A stretch of DNA of 64,000 bases from NCBI GenBank assembly GCA_023389195.1, contig JAEWET010000043.1, forward strand, positions 76,118 to 140,117, in the 5' to 3' direction. Source of the DNA: Aliihoeflea sp023389195 (GTDB lineage: Bacteria > Pseudomonadota > Alphaproteobacteria > Rhizobiales > Rhizobiaceae). Shown in pieces: positions 18,869-29,031 of this stretch. Position numbers and translations under genes: made by a program. Position 1 is the stretch's first letter. Every line of letters begins with the position of its first letter. The notes under the pieces are model-generated. The model saw nothing but the letters and a program-made list of their open reading frames with translations. It searched no databases and was not told the origin of the DNA.

Positions 18869-20049
18869 ACGCGGTCTCGGCACGGCAGCGCGGCCGGGCA
18901 GCGATGCTGATCGCGCCGCTGGTGATCTTCCTCGGCGTCTTCTTCCTGTGGCCGCTCTGGCTGATGGTCGACGTCTCGATCCGCAACGACGCGATCGGCG
19001 GCGCCTTTCCACGCACGTCCGAACTGATCGGAAGCTGGGGTGGCGAAGGGGCGCCGGACGCCGAGACGCAGGCCGCGCTGGTCGAGGATCTGCGCGAGGC
19101 TTCCCAATCGACGTTGGGCGCGGCGGTGCGCACGCTGAACAGCCAGGTTTCCGGCTTCCGCACATTGATGGGCAGGACGGCAACGGCGGCGCGTGACCTG
19201 GAGGCGGGCCAAACGCTCGATCTCGTTGAAGTCGACGATCGCTGGGCCGAACCGCGGTTCTGGCGAGCGATCCAGGTTTCGGTCGCGCCCTATACGGATC
19301 GAAATCTGCTCGCCGCGCTCGACCTCGAGCGTGCGGATACGGGCGAGATCGAGCAGATGTCCGCATCGGCGTCGGCCAACCGGCTGATCATCTGGCGCAC
19401 CTTCGCCATCGCCGGATCGGTGACGCTGCTTTGTGCACTGATCGGCCTGCCCTATGCGATGCTGGCCGCCTCAGTGACGGGATGGAAGCGCAATGCGTTG
19501 CTGCTTGCCGTGCTGCTGCCGCTCTGGACATCGCTGCTCGTGCGCACCGCCGCCTGGTTCATCCTTCTCCAGAACGAGGGGATCATCAACAAGACGCTGA
19601 TGGGGCTCGGCTGGATCGACGGGCCGCTGCCGCTGATCTTCAACCGGCTCGGCGTCGTCATCGCGATGACGCATGTGCTGTTGCCGTTCATGGTGCTGCC
19701 GATCTTCTCCGTCGTCTCGGCGATCCCGAAGAATTTGATGCCGGCTGCCGCCTCGCTCGGCGCTCGGCCGCTGCGCGCCTTCTGGCGGGTGCTGCTGCCG
19801 CTTTCGATGCCCGGCCTGCTGGCCGGCTCGCTGCTCGTCTTCATGGTGGCGATCGGCTACTACATCACGCCGGCGCTGGTCGGCGGGCCGAACGACCAGA
19901 TGATCTCGTCCGTCATCGCATTCTACGCGCTTCAGACCGCGAACTGGGGCATGGCCGGGGCGCTCGGCATCCTGCTGCTGGCGGTCACGACCGTGCTCTA
20001 TCTGGTCTATGGCCGGCTGTCGCGCGGCGGCGCGCCGACGGGAGCCTAG
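18865..20049 (+). CDS. PotB-type ABC permease with large first loop
   Basis: Membrane permease of 394 residues, against about 280-300 in classical PotB. The extra length is a hydrophilic stretch of some 135 residues between the first helix (about 12-36) and the second (about 175-197), predicted to face the periplasm. The EAA-type coupling loop PAAASLGARPLRAFWRVLLPLSMPG is present near residue 290. Its partner permease starts 2 nt after its stop. Confidence 0.92.
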   Translation: MNAVSARQRGRAAMLIAPLVIFLGVFFLWPLWLMVDVSIRNDAIGGAFPRTSELIGSWGGEGAPDAETQAALVEDLREASQSTLGAAVRTLNSQVSGFRTLMGRTATAARDLEAGQTLDLVEVDDRWAEPRFWRAIQVSVAPYTDRNLLAALDLERADTGEIEQMSASASANRLIIWRTFAIAGSVTLLCALIGLPYAMLAASVTGWKRNALLLAVLLPLWTSLLVRTAAWFILLQNEGIINKTLMGLGWIDGPLPLIFNRLGVVIAMTHVLLPFMVLPIFSVVSAIPKNLMPAAASLGARPLRAFWRVLLPLSMPGLLAGSLLVFMVAIGYYITPALVGGPNDQMISSVIAFYALQTANWGMAGALGILLLAVTTVLYLVYGRLSRGGAPTGA

Positions 20050-20051
20050 AG

Positions 20052-20837
20052 ATGCTGCGTGTCGCCCAGGGCATATTCGGCGTTGCCGCCGCCCTCTTCC
20101 TGATCCTGCCGATCGTCGCGATCCTGCCGCTCGCCTTCACGTCGAGCATCTTCCTGAACTACCCCATCCCCGGCTATTCACTGCGCTGGTTCAACGAACT
20201 CGGCCAGATCGCGCATTGGCGCAATTCGATCGTCAATTCGCTGATCATCGGCTCGGGCGCGACCGTTCTGTCGGTCGTGCTCGGTACGCTCGCGGCGCTC
20301 GGGCTGAGGGGCCGCGGCATCCCCTTCCCCAACCTCCTGCGCACGATCTTCCTGCTTCCGATGGTGGTGCCAGCCGTGGTGCTGGGCGTCGGACTGCAGA
20401 TTTCGCTGGCGCAGATCGGGCTCGCGAGCAGCTATCTCGGCGTCATCTTCTCGCACGCCGTGCTTTGCGTGCCCTTCGTCATCGTCTCGGTGTCGACCGC
20501 GCTGCAGGGCATCAACCCGACGGTCGAGCGGGCTGCGGCAAGTCTGGGCGCCTCGCCAACGCGTGTGTTTCGCCGCGTGACCATGCCGCTTGCGATGCCG
20601 GGCATCGTCACGGGAGCGGTGTTCGCCTTCGCGACCTCGCTCGACGAGGTGGTGCTGACGCTCTTCGTCGCCGGGCCGAACCAGCGCACGCTGGCACGGC
20701 AGATGTTTTCCTCCATCCGCGAGAACATCTCGCCTGCGGTCGCGGCCGCAGCACTTCTGCTCATCGTCGGAACGCTGCTTCTGGCGCTGCTCGCCGCCTA
20801 CACGCGCCGGCGCACGGCGAAGACTGTCGAGGCCTGA
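20052..20837 (+). CDS. PotC-type ABC permease
   Basis: Second membrane permease of the importer, 261 residues starting MLRVAQGIFG at 20052. About six transmembrane segments are visible, and the coupling loop VERAAASLGASPTRVFRRVTMPLAMPG lies near residue 160. A longer open frame in the same reading frame upstream is only the out-of-frame shadow of the preceding gene. It is the last gene of the importer operon. Confidence 0.94.
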   Translation: MLRVAQGIFGVAAALFLILPIVAILPLAFTSSIFLNYPIPGYSLRWFNELGQIAHWRNSIVNSLIIGSGATVLSVVLGTLAALGLRGRGIPFPNLLRTIFLLPMVVPAVVLGVGLQISLAQIGLASSYLGVIFSHAVLCVPFVIVSVSTALQGINPTVERAAASLGASPTRVFRRVTMPLAMPGIVTGAVFAFATSLDEVVLTLFVAGPNQRTLARQMFSSIRENISPAVAAAALLLIVGTLLLALLAAYTRRRTAKTVEA

Positions 20838-20901
20838 CGCTTTCGCCCTTACGCGGGCTCACTCGGCCTGCAAGCGCTCGTCTTACACCCTGAAGGTCGC
20901 C

Positions 20902-20948
20902 GTTCGAAATTTCGGACAGGCGTTTCCGGCGCGTTCGGAATTCCGAAC
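20902..20948. promoter_or_regulatory. Two tandem 16-bp palindromes upstream of the Mrp operon (candidate UAS)
   Basis: GTTCGGAATTCCGAAC (20933-20948) is a perfect palindrome. GTTCGAAATTTCGGAC (20902-20917) is the same palindrome with one mismatched arm pair. Their centres are 31 bp apart, about three helical turns. They lie 54-100 bp upstream of the -24 element of a sigma54 promoter, the position expected for an NtrC-type activator. The operon itself encodes such an activator. Confidence 0.75.
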
Positions 20949-21001
20949 ATTTCGAATCCGGTCGTTCTCACAAACCATTGTTTTCTATTAATCTTCGGCT
21001 C

Positions 21002-21017
21002 TGGCACGCCCCTTGCA
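21002..21017 (+). promoter_or_regulatory. Sigma54 (-24/-12) promoter of the Mrp operon
   Basis: TGGCACG-cccc-TTGCA matches the sigma54 consensus completely, with GG (21003-21004) and GC (21015-21016) at the correct 10-nt spacing. Transcription would start near 21028, some 24 nt before the mnhA start codon and upstream of GAAAGGAG. Confidence 0.88.
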
Positions 21018-21051
21018 ACCTCACGGGAAGCAACGAAAGGAGCGCGATCCC

Positions 21052-23373
21052 GTGAGTTTCGAGTGGAGCATTCTGATGGCACTGGCCGGCGCGGCAGTCG
21101 CACGGCCGGCGGCTACCTATCTGGGCAGCAGGACGGGCTGGGTGATGGCGCTCGTGCCGTTCCTCATCTTCCTGTCTCTCTTCCAGCATCTCGGCACGGT
21201 TGCCGGCGGCGAGGCGGTGATCGCGCATCTTTCGTGGGTGCCATCCCTGGGCGTCGACCTCGCCTTCAGGCTGGACGGATTTTCCCTCCTCTTCGCATTG
21301 CTTATCACCGGCATCGGCACGCTCGTGACGCTTTATGCCGGGGCCTATTTCGCCGACAAGCCGCATTGGGAAATCGGCCGGTTCCTCGCGCTGATCCTGC
21401 TCTTCATGACGGCGATGCTCGGTACGGTGCTCTCCGACGATCTGATCGTCATGTTCGTCTTCTGGGAACTGACGAGCCTCACTTCGTTCATGTTGATCGG
21501 CTTCGACGCCCACAAGGCCGAAGCGCGCAAGTCCGCGATCCAGTCGTTGCTGGTGACCGGCGGCGGCGGGCTGGTGCTGTTTGCCGGCATCCTCATAATC
21601 GGCATGGAGCTCGGGACCTTCTCGTTCACCGAAGTGCTTGCGCGCTCTGACGAACTCGTCGCCAGCCCCTGGATCGGCGTCGTCGTCGTCCTGATCATGA
21701 TCGCCGCCTTCACCAAGTCGGCGCAGTTCCCGTTCCACTTCTGGCTACCCAACGCGATGGCCGCGCCAACCCCGGCCTCCGCCTATCTGCACTCGGCCAC
21801 GATGGTGAAGCTCGGCGTCTTCCTGCTCGCGCGGTTCGACGCCGTCTTCGCGGAAGTGCCCGCATTCGGCGCGACGCTGGTCATCGTCGGCTCGATCACG
21901 ATGATGATCGCCGCGCTTCAGGCGCTGCGCGCCGAAGGCTTCAAGGCCGTGCTGGCGCAATCGACGGTCGCGTCGCTCGGCATTCTCGTGATGCTGATCG
22001 GATTGCAGGGCGAGGTTGCGGCGGTCGCGACGGTGGGCTTCATACTCAGCCACGCACTCTACAAGGCCGCGCTGTTCTTCTGCGCCGGCACCGCAATCCA
22101 CGCCACCGGCGAGGCGAGCCTGCGCAAGCTCGGCGGCCTTGCCCGCTTCCTGCCGGTGACGGCGGTCGCCGCCGTGCTTGCCAGCCTCAGCATGGCCGGC
22201 CTGCCGCCCTTCGTCGGCTTCATCTCCAAGGAGTATCTGTTCGAAGCGCAGCTCACCAATGACTGGAACATCGTGCCTGTCGCAGTTGCGGTCGCGGTCA
22301 ATGCGGTGATGGTCGGCGTCGCCGGCGTCGTCTCGATCCGGCCGTTCTACTTCAAGAGCCACCGCGTCACCTCCGTCAAGCATGGCGAGACGCCAGGGCT
22401 TCTTGCCGGGCCGCTCCTCCTGGCAAGCGGCGGCATCCTGATCGGACTCTTTCCGAATGCGATCGGTCAGTCGCTGATCGGACCGGCCGCTTCCGCGCTT
22501 TACGGCAGCCCGATCGACGTGTCGTTCCAGCTCTGGCACGGTCTGACGCCGATGCTCGTGCTGAGCTTTGCGGTCGTCGCCATCGGAACCGTGATCGTCA
22601 TATACTGGGATGCGATCCATACCTATCTGCGCCAGCAGGACGGGCTCTACCGGCTGCTGGGCGACCGGGGCTATCATCGAGTGCTGAACGGCGTGCTCGG
22701 CGCGGCGCGCGGTTCCACCCGACTGCTGCAGAATGGTGACCAGCGGCGTTATACGAGTGTCGTCATCGCCACTGTCGTCATCGGGCTCGCCATCGCGCTC
22801 GTCGCCGGTCCGGCCGCGATCTCGATCGCCTCGCCCGAAGGGGCGCTGCGCATATCGCTCGTGCTGGTGCTCCTGCTTACGGCAGCCGGAGCGCTGGCGA
22901 CGGTCAAGGCGCGCTCGCTGATCGCGGGGCTCGTCTGCGTCGGGATCGTGGGTTTCGCGCTTGCGGTCATTTTCATGCTGAACGGGGCCCCGGATCTCGC
23001 GCTGACGCAGATCGCGGTCGAAACGCTGCTCGTCATCCTTCTCACCGCGGTTCTCCTGCGCCTGCCCGCGCGACAGAAGCACTCCCGAACCACTCCTGAG
23101 CGCCGGCGGGATGCGTTGCTGGCGACATGTTTCGGCGGTGTCATCTTCATCGCCGTCGCCAGCATGAGCGCGATCCCGATCGACCTGCGCCTTTCCGACT
23201 ATTTCGGCGAGACGAGCTATCTCGACGCCTATGGACGCAACGTCGTGAACGTCATCCTCGTCGACTACCGGGCCATCGACACGCTCGGCGAGATCGCCGT
23301 CGTCGCCTTCGCCACCATTGCGGCCTGGGCGCTTCTGCGCGGTCCTGCCGCCAGACCCGGCCCCAAGGAGTAG
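21052..23373 (+). CDS. mnhA: Mrp/Mnh Na+/H+ antiporter subunit A
   Basis: Largest membrane subunit of the Mrp-type multisubunit cation/proton antiporter, 773 residues, homologous to NuoL/ND5. The proton-channel core is visible (about 100-420: FVFWELTSLTSFMLIGF, KSAQFPFHFWLPNAMAAPTPASAYLHSATMVK). The C-terminal part contains the MnhA/B-type segment LNGAPDLALTQIAVETLLVILL. The start is GTG at 21052 with GAAAGGAG upstream. It is the first gene of an operon running to 30366. Confidence 0.94.
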   Translation: MSFEWSILMALAGAAVARPAATYLGSRTGWVMALVPFLIFLSLFQHLGTVAGGEAVIAHLSWVPSLGVDLAFRLDGFSLLFALLITGIGTLVTLYAGAYFADKPHWEIGRFLALILLFMTAMLGTVLSDDLIVMFVFWELTSLTSFMLIGFDAHKAEARKSAIQSLLVTGGGGLVLFAGILIIGMELGTFSFTEVLARSDELVASPWIGVVVVLIMIAAFTKSAQFPFHFWLPNAMAAPTPASAYLHSATMVKLGVFLLARFDAVFAEVPAFGATLVIVGSITMMIAALQALRAEGFKAVLAQSTVASLGILVMLIGLQGEVAAVATVGFILSHALYKAALFFCAGTAIHATGEASLRKLGGLARFLPVTAVAAVLASLSMAGLPPFVGFISKEYLFEAQLTNDWNIVPVAVAVAVNAVMVGVAGVVSIRPFYFKSHRVTSVKHGETPGLLAGPLLLASGGILIGLFPNAIGQSLIGPAASALYGSPIDVSFQLWHGLTPMLVLSFAVVAIGTVIVIYWDAIHTYLRQQDGLYRLLGDRGYHRVLNGVLGAARGSTRLLQNGDQRRYTSVVIATVVIGLAIALVAGPAAISIASPEGALRISLVLVLLLTAAGALATVKARSLIAGLVCVGIVGFALAVIFMLNGAPDLALTQIAVETLLVILLTAVLLRLPARQKHSRTTPERRRDALLATCFGGVIFIAVASMSAIPIDLRLSDYFGETSYLDAYGRNVVNVILVDYRAIDTLGEIAVVAFATIAAWALLRGPAARPGPKE

Positions 23374-23379
23374 ACTGCC

Positions 23380-23784
23380 ATGTCCATCATCTTCTCGACC
23401 ATGTCGCGGCTGTTCTTCGCGCTAATGCTCATCGTCTCGGTCTACATGCTGTTTCGAGGCCACAACGAGCCTGGCGGGGGATTTGTCGGCGGGCTGATCG
23501 CCGCGCTCGGCTTCGCGCTGCTGGCGCTTGCGGAAAACGTCGCGACGGCGCGGCGGGCCCTTGTCGTCCATCCCGTCGCGCTGATGGGTGCCGGCCTGCT
23601 CCTTGCCTTCGTCAGCGGCCTGCCCGGGCTGCTTTCGGATCGCTCTTTCCTGACCCACTGGTGGGCCGAGATCGGTTCGCTTCACCTCGGCACCGCGACC
23701 ACGTTCGACATCGGCGTCTACTTCGTCGTCATCGGCGGCGTGCTGTGCCTCATCTTCCGTCTTTATGAAGAGGTCGATCAATGA
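23380..23784 (+). CDS. mnhB: Mrp/Mnh antiporter subunit B
   Basis: Membrane subunit of 134 residues. The family motif RGHNEPGGGFVGGLI lies near residue 25, with four hydrophobic segments. It starts 6 nt after mnhA and overlaps mnhC by ATGA. The B subunit is separate here rather than fused to A. Confidence 0.93.
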   Translation: MSIIFSTMSRLFFALMLIVSVYMLFRGHNEPGGGFVGGLIAALGFALLALAENVATARRALVVHPVALMGAGLLLAFVSGLPGLLSDRSFLTHWWAEIGSLHLGTATTFDIGVYFVVIGGVLCLIFRLYEEVDQ

Positions 23785-24159
23785 GCCTCGTCTATGCACT
23801 CGCGATTGCCGTCCAGATGGGTTGCGGCGTCTATCTGCTCCTGTCGCGCCACGTCGTGCGCATCGTTCTCGGGGTCGTGCTGCTTTCGGCGGCGACGAAC
23901 CTCCTGATCTTCGTGGCCGGCGGCCTCGTCTTCACCGCACCGCCGGTCATCGTCCAGGGCACGCAGATGCTGGGCGGTGAAGCCGCCAATCCGTTGCCGC
24001 AGGCGCTGATCCTGACGGCAATCGTCATCGGGTTTGCGCTCGTGGCATTCGCCGCCGCGCTCGTCCTCAAGACCTATCGCGCCGTCGGATCGGTCCTCAC
24101 CAGCGGCCATACCGATGCCGAGGCGCTCGGCACGCCGTTCGACGCGGAGGCGACGCGCA

Positions 24160-24167
<8 letters not shown>
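23781..24167 (+). CDS. mnhC: Mrp/Mnh antiporter subunit C
   Basis: NuoK-like membrane subunit of 128 residues with three hydrophobic helices. Family features are GVYLLLSRHVVRIVLG and the proline-rich ANPLPQALILTAIVIGFAL. It overlaps mnhB by 4 nt and mnhD by 8 nt. Confidence 0.94.
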
Positions 24168-25676
<1,509 letters not shown>

Positions 25677-25680
<4 letters not shown>

Positions 25681-26015
25681 AAGACATTATTCATCGCATC
25701 CTGACCGCCATCCTTCTGGCGGGCATTTTCCTTCGGGAACTCGTCGTCTCGTCGATCGCCGTCGCAAGATCGGTGCTCGGCGAACGCGATGCCGCCGCCT
25801 CCGCGATCATCGCGGTGCCCGTCACGCTGAAGACGCGGGCCGGCGTCACCGCGCTGGCCAATTGCGTGACGCTGACACCCGGCACGACCTCGCTCCACAT
25901 CAGCGAGGACATGGAGACGCTTTACATCCACGTCCTCGACGCCCCGTCGAGCGAGACGGTGATCGCCGACATCAAGAACACATTCGAGGCACGCATCAAG
26001 GAGATCGAGGGATGA
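25677..26015 (+). CDS. mnhE: Mrp/Mnh antiporter subunit E, short form
   Basis: Subunit of 112 residues, shorter than the usual 150-170. One hydrophobic stretch remains (about 8-28), and the cytoplasmic part is conserved: TRAGVTALANCVTLTPGTTSLHIS. The reading frame has no further upstream start that avoids mnhD, so the N-terminal helices of longer homologues are missing. ATGA overlaps on both sides support it as a real gene. Confidence 0.88.
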
Positions 26016-26302
26016 TCGAGTTTCTGGACAGTTCGCTTTCCACCATCGCAACGATCCTGATCACCGTGCTCATGGTGCCGCTCGGCCTTTCCGCGCTGCG
26101 GATGGCCACCGGACCGGGCTATGCCGACCGGTTCATCGCGCTCGACATGCTGACAGGGATCGCCGTCGCCATTGCCGGCCTCACCATGATCGCGACCGGG
26201 CGACGTGAGTTTCTCGACATCGCCTTCGGCATCGCGCTGATCGGCTTCCTTGCGACGTGCTCGCTTTCGGCGCTGCTCGAAAAGAAGAAGGGAGACGACT
26301 GA
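26012..26302 (+). CDS. mnhF: Mrp/Mnh antiporter subunit F
   Basis: Small membrane subunit of 96 residues with three hydrophobic helices. The MnhF pattern GPGYADRFIALDMLTGIAVAI is present. It overlaps mnhE by 4 nt and mnhG by 1 nt (TGATG). Confidence 0.93.
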   Translation: MIEFLDSSLSTIATILITVLMVPLGLSALRMATGPGYADRFIALDMLTGIAVAIAGLTMIATGRREFLDIAFGIALIGFLATCSLSALLEKKKGDD

Positions 26303-27549
26303 TGCTCGTCCTGATCTCGATCGCCCTGAAACTCGCCGGCGTCGCCTTCCTTGTCATCGCGGGCGTCGGCGTCATGCGCCTTTCGGACCCCTTCCAGCGC
26401 ATGCATGCCGCAACGAAGGCCGGAACGCTTGGCGCGGGCCTCGTCATCCTCGGATCGGTCGTCGCGCAGGGGGCGACGGACGCGACGGTGACAGGAATCC
26501 TGACGATCGTCTTTCTGCTCCTGACGGTTCCCGTCGCAGGGCACCTGCTCGGCCGCGCTTCCTACGTATCGGGCGCGCAGTTGTCGTTGCGGGGCGACAA
26601 TGCCCTCGATGGAATTCTGGAGCGCTCGAGCCGGCCGCTCGACGAGCGCATGGGCTGGCTGCCCGCCGAAGGGGCGAGCAGCGTAGTCGCGGCCGAACCC
26701 GGCATCGTCGCGCGCCAGCGCCGTACTCAGGTCGTCGCCCTGCCTGCGCTGGAAGCGGTTCGTTTCGCCGTGATCGACGGCCATGTCGAGCGCGTCGCCG
26801 AACGAGCGAGCGCGATCGCAAAACTGTCCGGCGCCGATCTTTCCGCGCATGTCGTCATCGACACGCACGCGATCGAGACCGCGGACGAACCGGCTCAGAT
26901 GCGCCGCCTGATCCGCGAGCGGGCGAGCAAGGCGATCCACGCTTTCAGAAGTTCCCCCGGTGCCGCCGACGCGGCGCTGAACTATGACGAGGGCGACCCG
27001 GAACATCTGCTCGCCTGCGCGCAGGCCGGCGAAGTCCTGCTGGTCGTGCCTTGCGAAGGCTGGTTCCATCACCAGGTGGAAGGTGGTCGGTCGCTGACGA
27101 CGTGGGAACCGGACGGGCTGCTGCGCCTTCCCGGCGTTCATTGCGGGCCTGTGCTTTTCGCCGCCTCGCGCCAACCGTCGCGCCTGCCGATCACTCTCGT
27201 CGTGCGCGATTGCGACGAAGACCACCTGCCGGCGCTCGTCGAATGGGCGCTCCTGACCGGCATCTGGACCGTCGCGCGGCTCGTTCACGTCACGCAGCCA
27301 GATAGCGACGCTTCCGTCATGAAGGACATCGCGGGCCGGTTCGGCTGCCAGTACGAGCGTCGTGAAGCGACAAGCGCGGATTGCGCGATACCGGACGAAT
27401 TCGGCGACGCGCGCGCCGTCATACTGGGCAGCACGCCGCGTCCGCTGCGCACCAACTGGTTCGGCACGCACTGGCGCGCGCGGATCGCGCCGGGCATGAC
27501 GGGCGACGTCCTGATCATGGAAGCACCGGCCACACGTCTGGACTCATAG
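26302..27549 (+). CDS. mnhG: MnhG fused to a large C-terminal cytosolic (USP-like) region
   Basis: The first 105 residues are a normal MnhG: three helices with GVGVMRLSDPFQRMHAATKAGTLG. MnhG normally ends near residue 120, but this protein runs to 415. The extra 300 residues have no transmembrane helix and look like two alpha/beta units. The first contains AVRFAVIDGHVERVAERASAIAKLSGADL..., the second ITLVVRDCDEDHLPALVEWALL..., with the rhythm of universal-stress-protein domains. That assignment is by eye only. No frameshift or start signal separates the two parts. The kinase gene follows after 29 nt. Confidence 0.85.
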   Translation: MLVLISIALKLAGVAFLVIAGVGVMRLSDPFQRMHAATKAGTLGAGLVILGSVVAQGATDATVTGILTIVFLLLTVPVAGHLLGRASYVSGAQLSLRGDNALDGILERSSRPLDERMGWLPAEGASSVVAAEPGIVARQRRTQVVALPALEAVRFAVIDGHVERVAERASAIAKLSGADLSAHVVIDTHAIETADEPAQMRRLIRERASKAIHAFRSSPGAADAALNYDEGDPEHLLACAQAGEVLLVVPCEGWFHHQVEGGRSLTTWEPDGLLRLPGVHCGPVLFAASRQPSRLPITLVVRDCDEDHLPALVEWALLTGIWTVARLVHVTQPDSDASVMKDIAGRFGCQYERREATSADCAIPDEFGDARAVILGSTPRPLRTNWFGTHWRARIAPGMTGDVLIMEAPATRLDS

Positions 27550-27578
27550 GTCTGGCACAATAGCGCAAAAATACGGTA

Positions 27579-29027
27579 ATGCCTCAGGCTATGCCCTCGC
27601 GCCTTCGCCAGAACCTGCCGCTGACCGCAGCGCTGCCGCTTTTCGTGGCGATCGCGATGTTCGTGGTCGCCGTCGGCACGACGCAGCTCGGCGTGCGGTT
27701 GCTGCAGTCCAGCGGGGAGTCGGCCCTGCGTGACCAGGCGGTGGTCTTTCTGGATGCCGTTGCCGGCAACGTTGCGGCGGAAATTCAAGAGGCGCCGCAA
27801 GCGGTGCGTGCGCAACTCGCCGCATCGCTGACCTACCGGACCGCGCTGCTCGAAGAGGCCATGGCAGCGCGCTGGATCGACGCGTCGGGCACGACGCAGA
27901 CCGTCGTCCTCGGCGAGAACCATCGGACGATCCTGACTGCGGCGCTCGACGAGGCCGCCGCGCTCGGCGTCGACGCGACGGCGTTCCGAACCGCGGAGGA
28001 TCGAGCGCTCCTGGTGGTGCTTCGGACCTATGCGATGGGCGAAATCGTGCTTTATCTCAGCGCGACCTTCGACACGACGCCCGTCATCGAGGCGGCCGAT
28101 GCCGCGGCCGACATCGCGCTCGGCATCGACTTTCTCGTGGCAATCTTAGCTGCCGTCGCCGTCTACGCCATCACCCGCAGGGTCCTGTCGCCTCTCGACC
28201 GGTTCATCAACCGCCTCGCCGAACACGATGCGCTGACGACCGGTCCCGCTCAATGGCGCCAGGGCGACGAGTTGCGGCAACTCGAGACCGCCCTTGCGCT
28301 GCGCGAAAAATCGGAGGCCGAGCGCGTGCGTCTCCTCGAACAGATGGCCCAGCAGGAACGCGACGCACTTCTCGCACGCATGGCGGCGGGGATTGCCCAT
28401 GAGGTCCGCAATCCGCTTGCCGGCCTCAAGAACGGCGTTTCCACGCTGAAGCGGTTCGGCGACCGTCCGGAGGTTCGCGACCAGACGCTCGATCTCATCG
28501 AAAAAGGCCTCGACAGCATCGGCCGGGTGGTCGACGTCACCTTGTCGACCTACCGCCGCCGTTCGGGGCCTTCGCGGCTTGGCGCGCAGGACATCCGCGA
28601 CCTCGATCTCCTGATCCAGCCGGAAGCGCGACGGGCGGGCGTCGAACTCGTCTGGAAACTCGACGAAACGGCAAAAGTCGATGCGGATGCGGACGCGCTG
28701 CGCCAGATCCTGATCAACCTGATGCTGAATGCCGTACGGGCATCGCCTGAAAACGGCATTGTCACCATCACGCTGGAACGTGACACCAATGAGCGGACGA
28801 TATCGCTCGGCATCGCGGACCAGGGAAAGGGAATGCCGCCGGAGATGGTCGCGGCGATCGTCTCGGGCCGCATGGAGGAGATTCCCGTCGAGCGCAGCAT
28901 CGGCATCTGGGTGGTCGCCAACCTGGTCGAGCGCATCGGCGCAAACCTTTCGATCCGAAGCGAGGATGGCGTCGGGACCACGGTCAGGATTACGCTGCCC
29001 GAAAGCGCCTTGGCGGCGGAGGTATAG
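27579..29027 (+). CDS. Membrane sensor histidine kinase co-transcribed with Mrp
   Basis: Sensor kinase of 482 residues. Two transmembrane helices (about 15-40 and 183-206) flank a periplasmic sensing region of about 140 residues, followed by a HAMP-like linker. The phosphoacceptor motif AAGIAHEVRNPLAGLK places the histidine at about residue 274. The ATPase domain shows NLMLNAVRASPENG (N box) and DQGKGMP (G1 box). Start 27579 is chosen; 27591 is possible. The regulator gene starts 4 nt after its stop. The signal is unknown, but the operon suggests Na+, pH or envelope ion stress. Confidence 0.9.
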   Translation: MPQAMPSRLRQNLPLTAALPLFVAIAMFVVAVGTTQLGVRLLQSSGESALRDQAVVFLDAVAGNVAAEIQEAPQAVRAQLAASLTYRTALLEEAMAARWIDASGTTQTVVLGENHRTILTAALDEAAALGVDATAFRTAEDRALLVVLRTYAMGEIVLYLSATFDTTPVIEAADAAADIALGIDFLVAILAAVAVYAITRRVLSPLDRFINRLAEHDALTTGPAQWRQGDELRQLETALALREKSEAERVRLLEQMAQQERDALLARMAAGIAHEVRNPLAGLKNGVSTLKRFGDRPEVRDQTLDLIEKGLDSIGRVVDVTLSTYRRRSGPSRLGAQDIRDLDLLIQPEARRAGVELVWKLDETAKVDADADALRQILINLMLNAVRASPENGIVTITLERDTNERTISLGIADQGKGMPPEMVAAIVSGRMEEIPVERSIGIWVVANLVERIGANLSIRSEDGVGTTVRITLPESALAAEV

Positions 29028-29031
29028 ACCG

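Noticed and set aside
27553..27567. Second sigma54-like sequence (TGGCAC...GCAA) before the kinase gene
   Set aside because: GG and GC are 9 nt apart instead of 10 and the -12 box lacks TTGC; the kinase is probably transcribed from the mnhA promoter.
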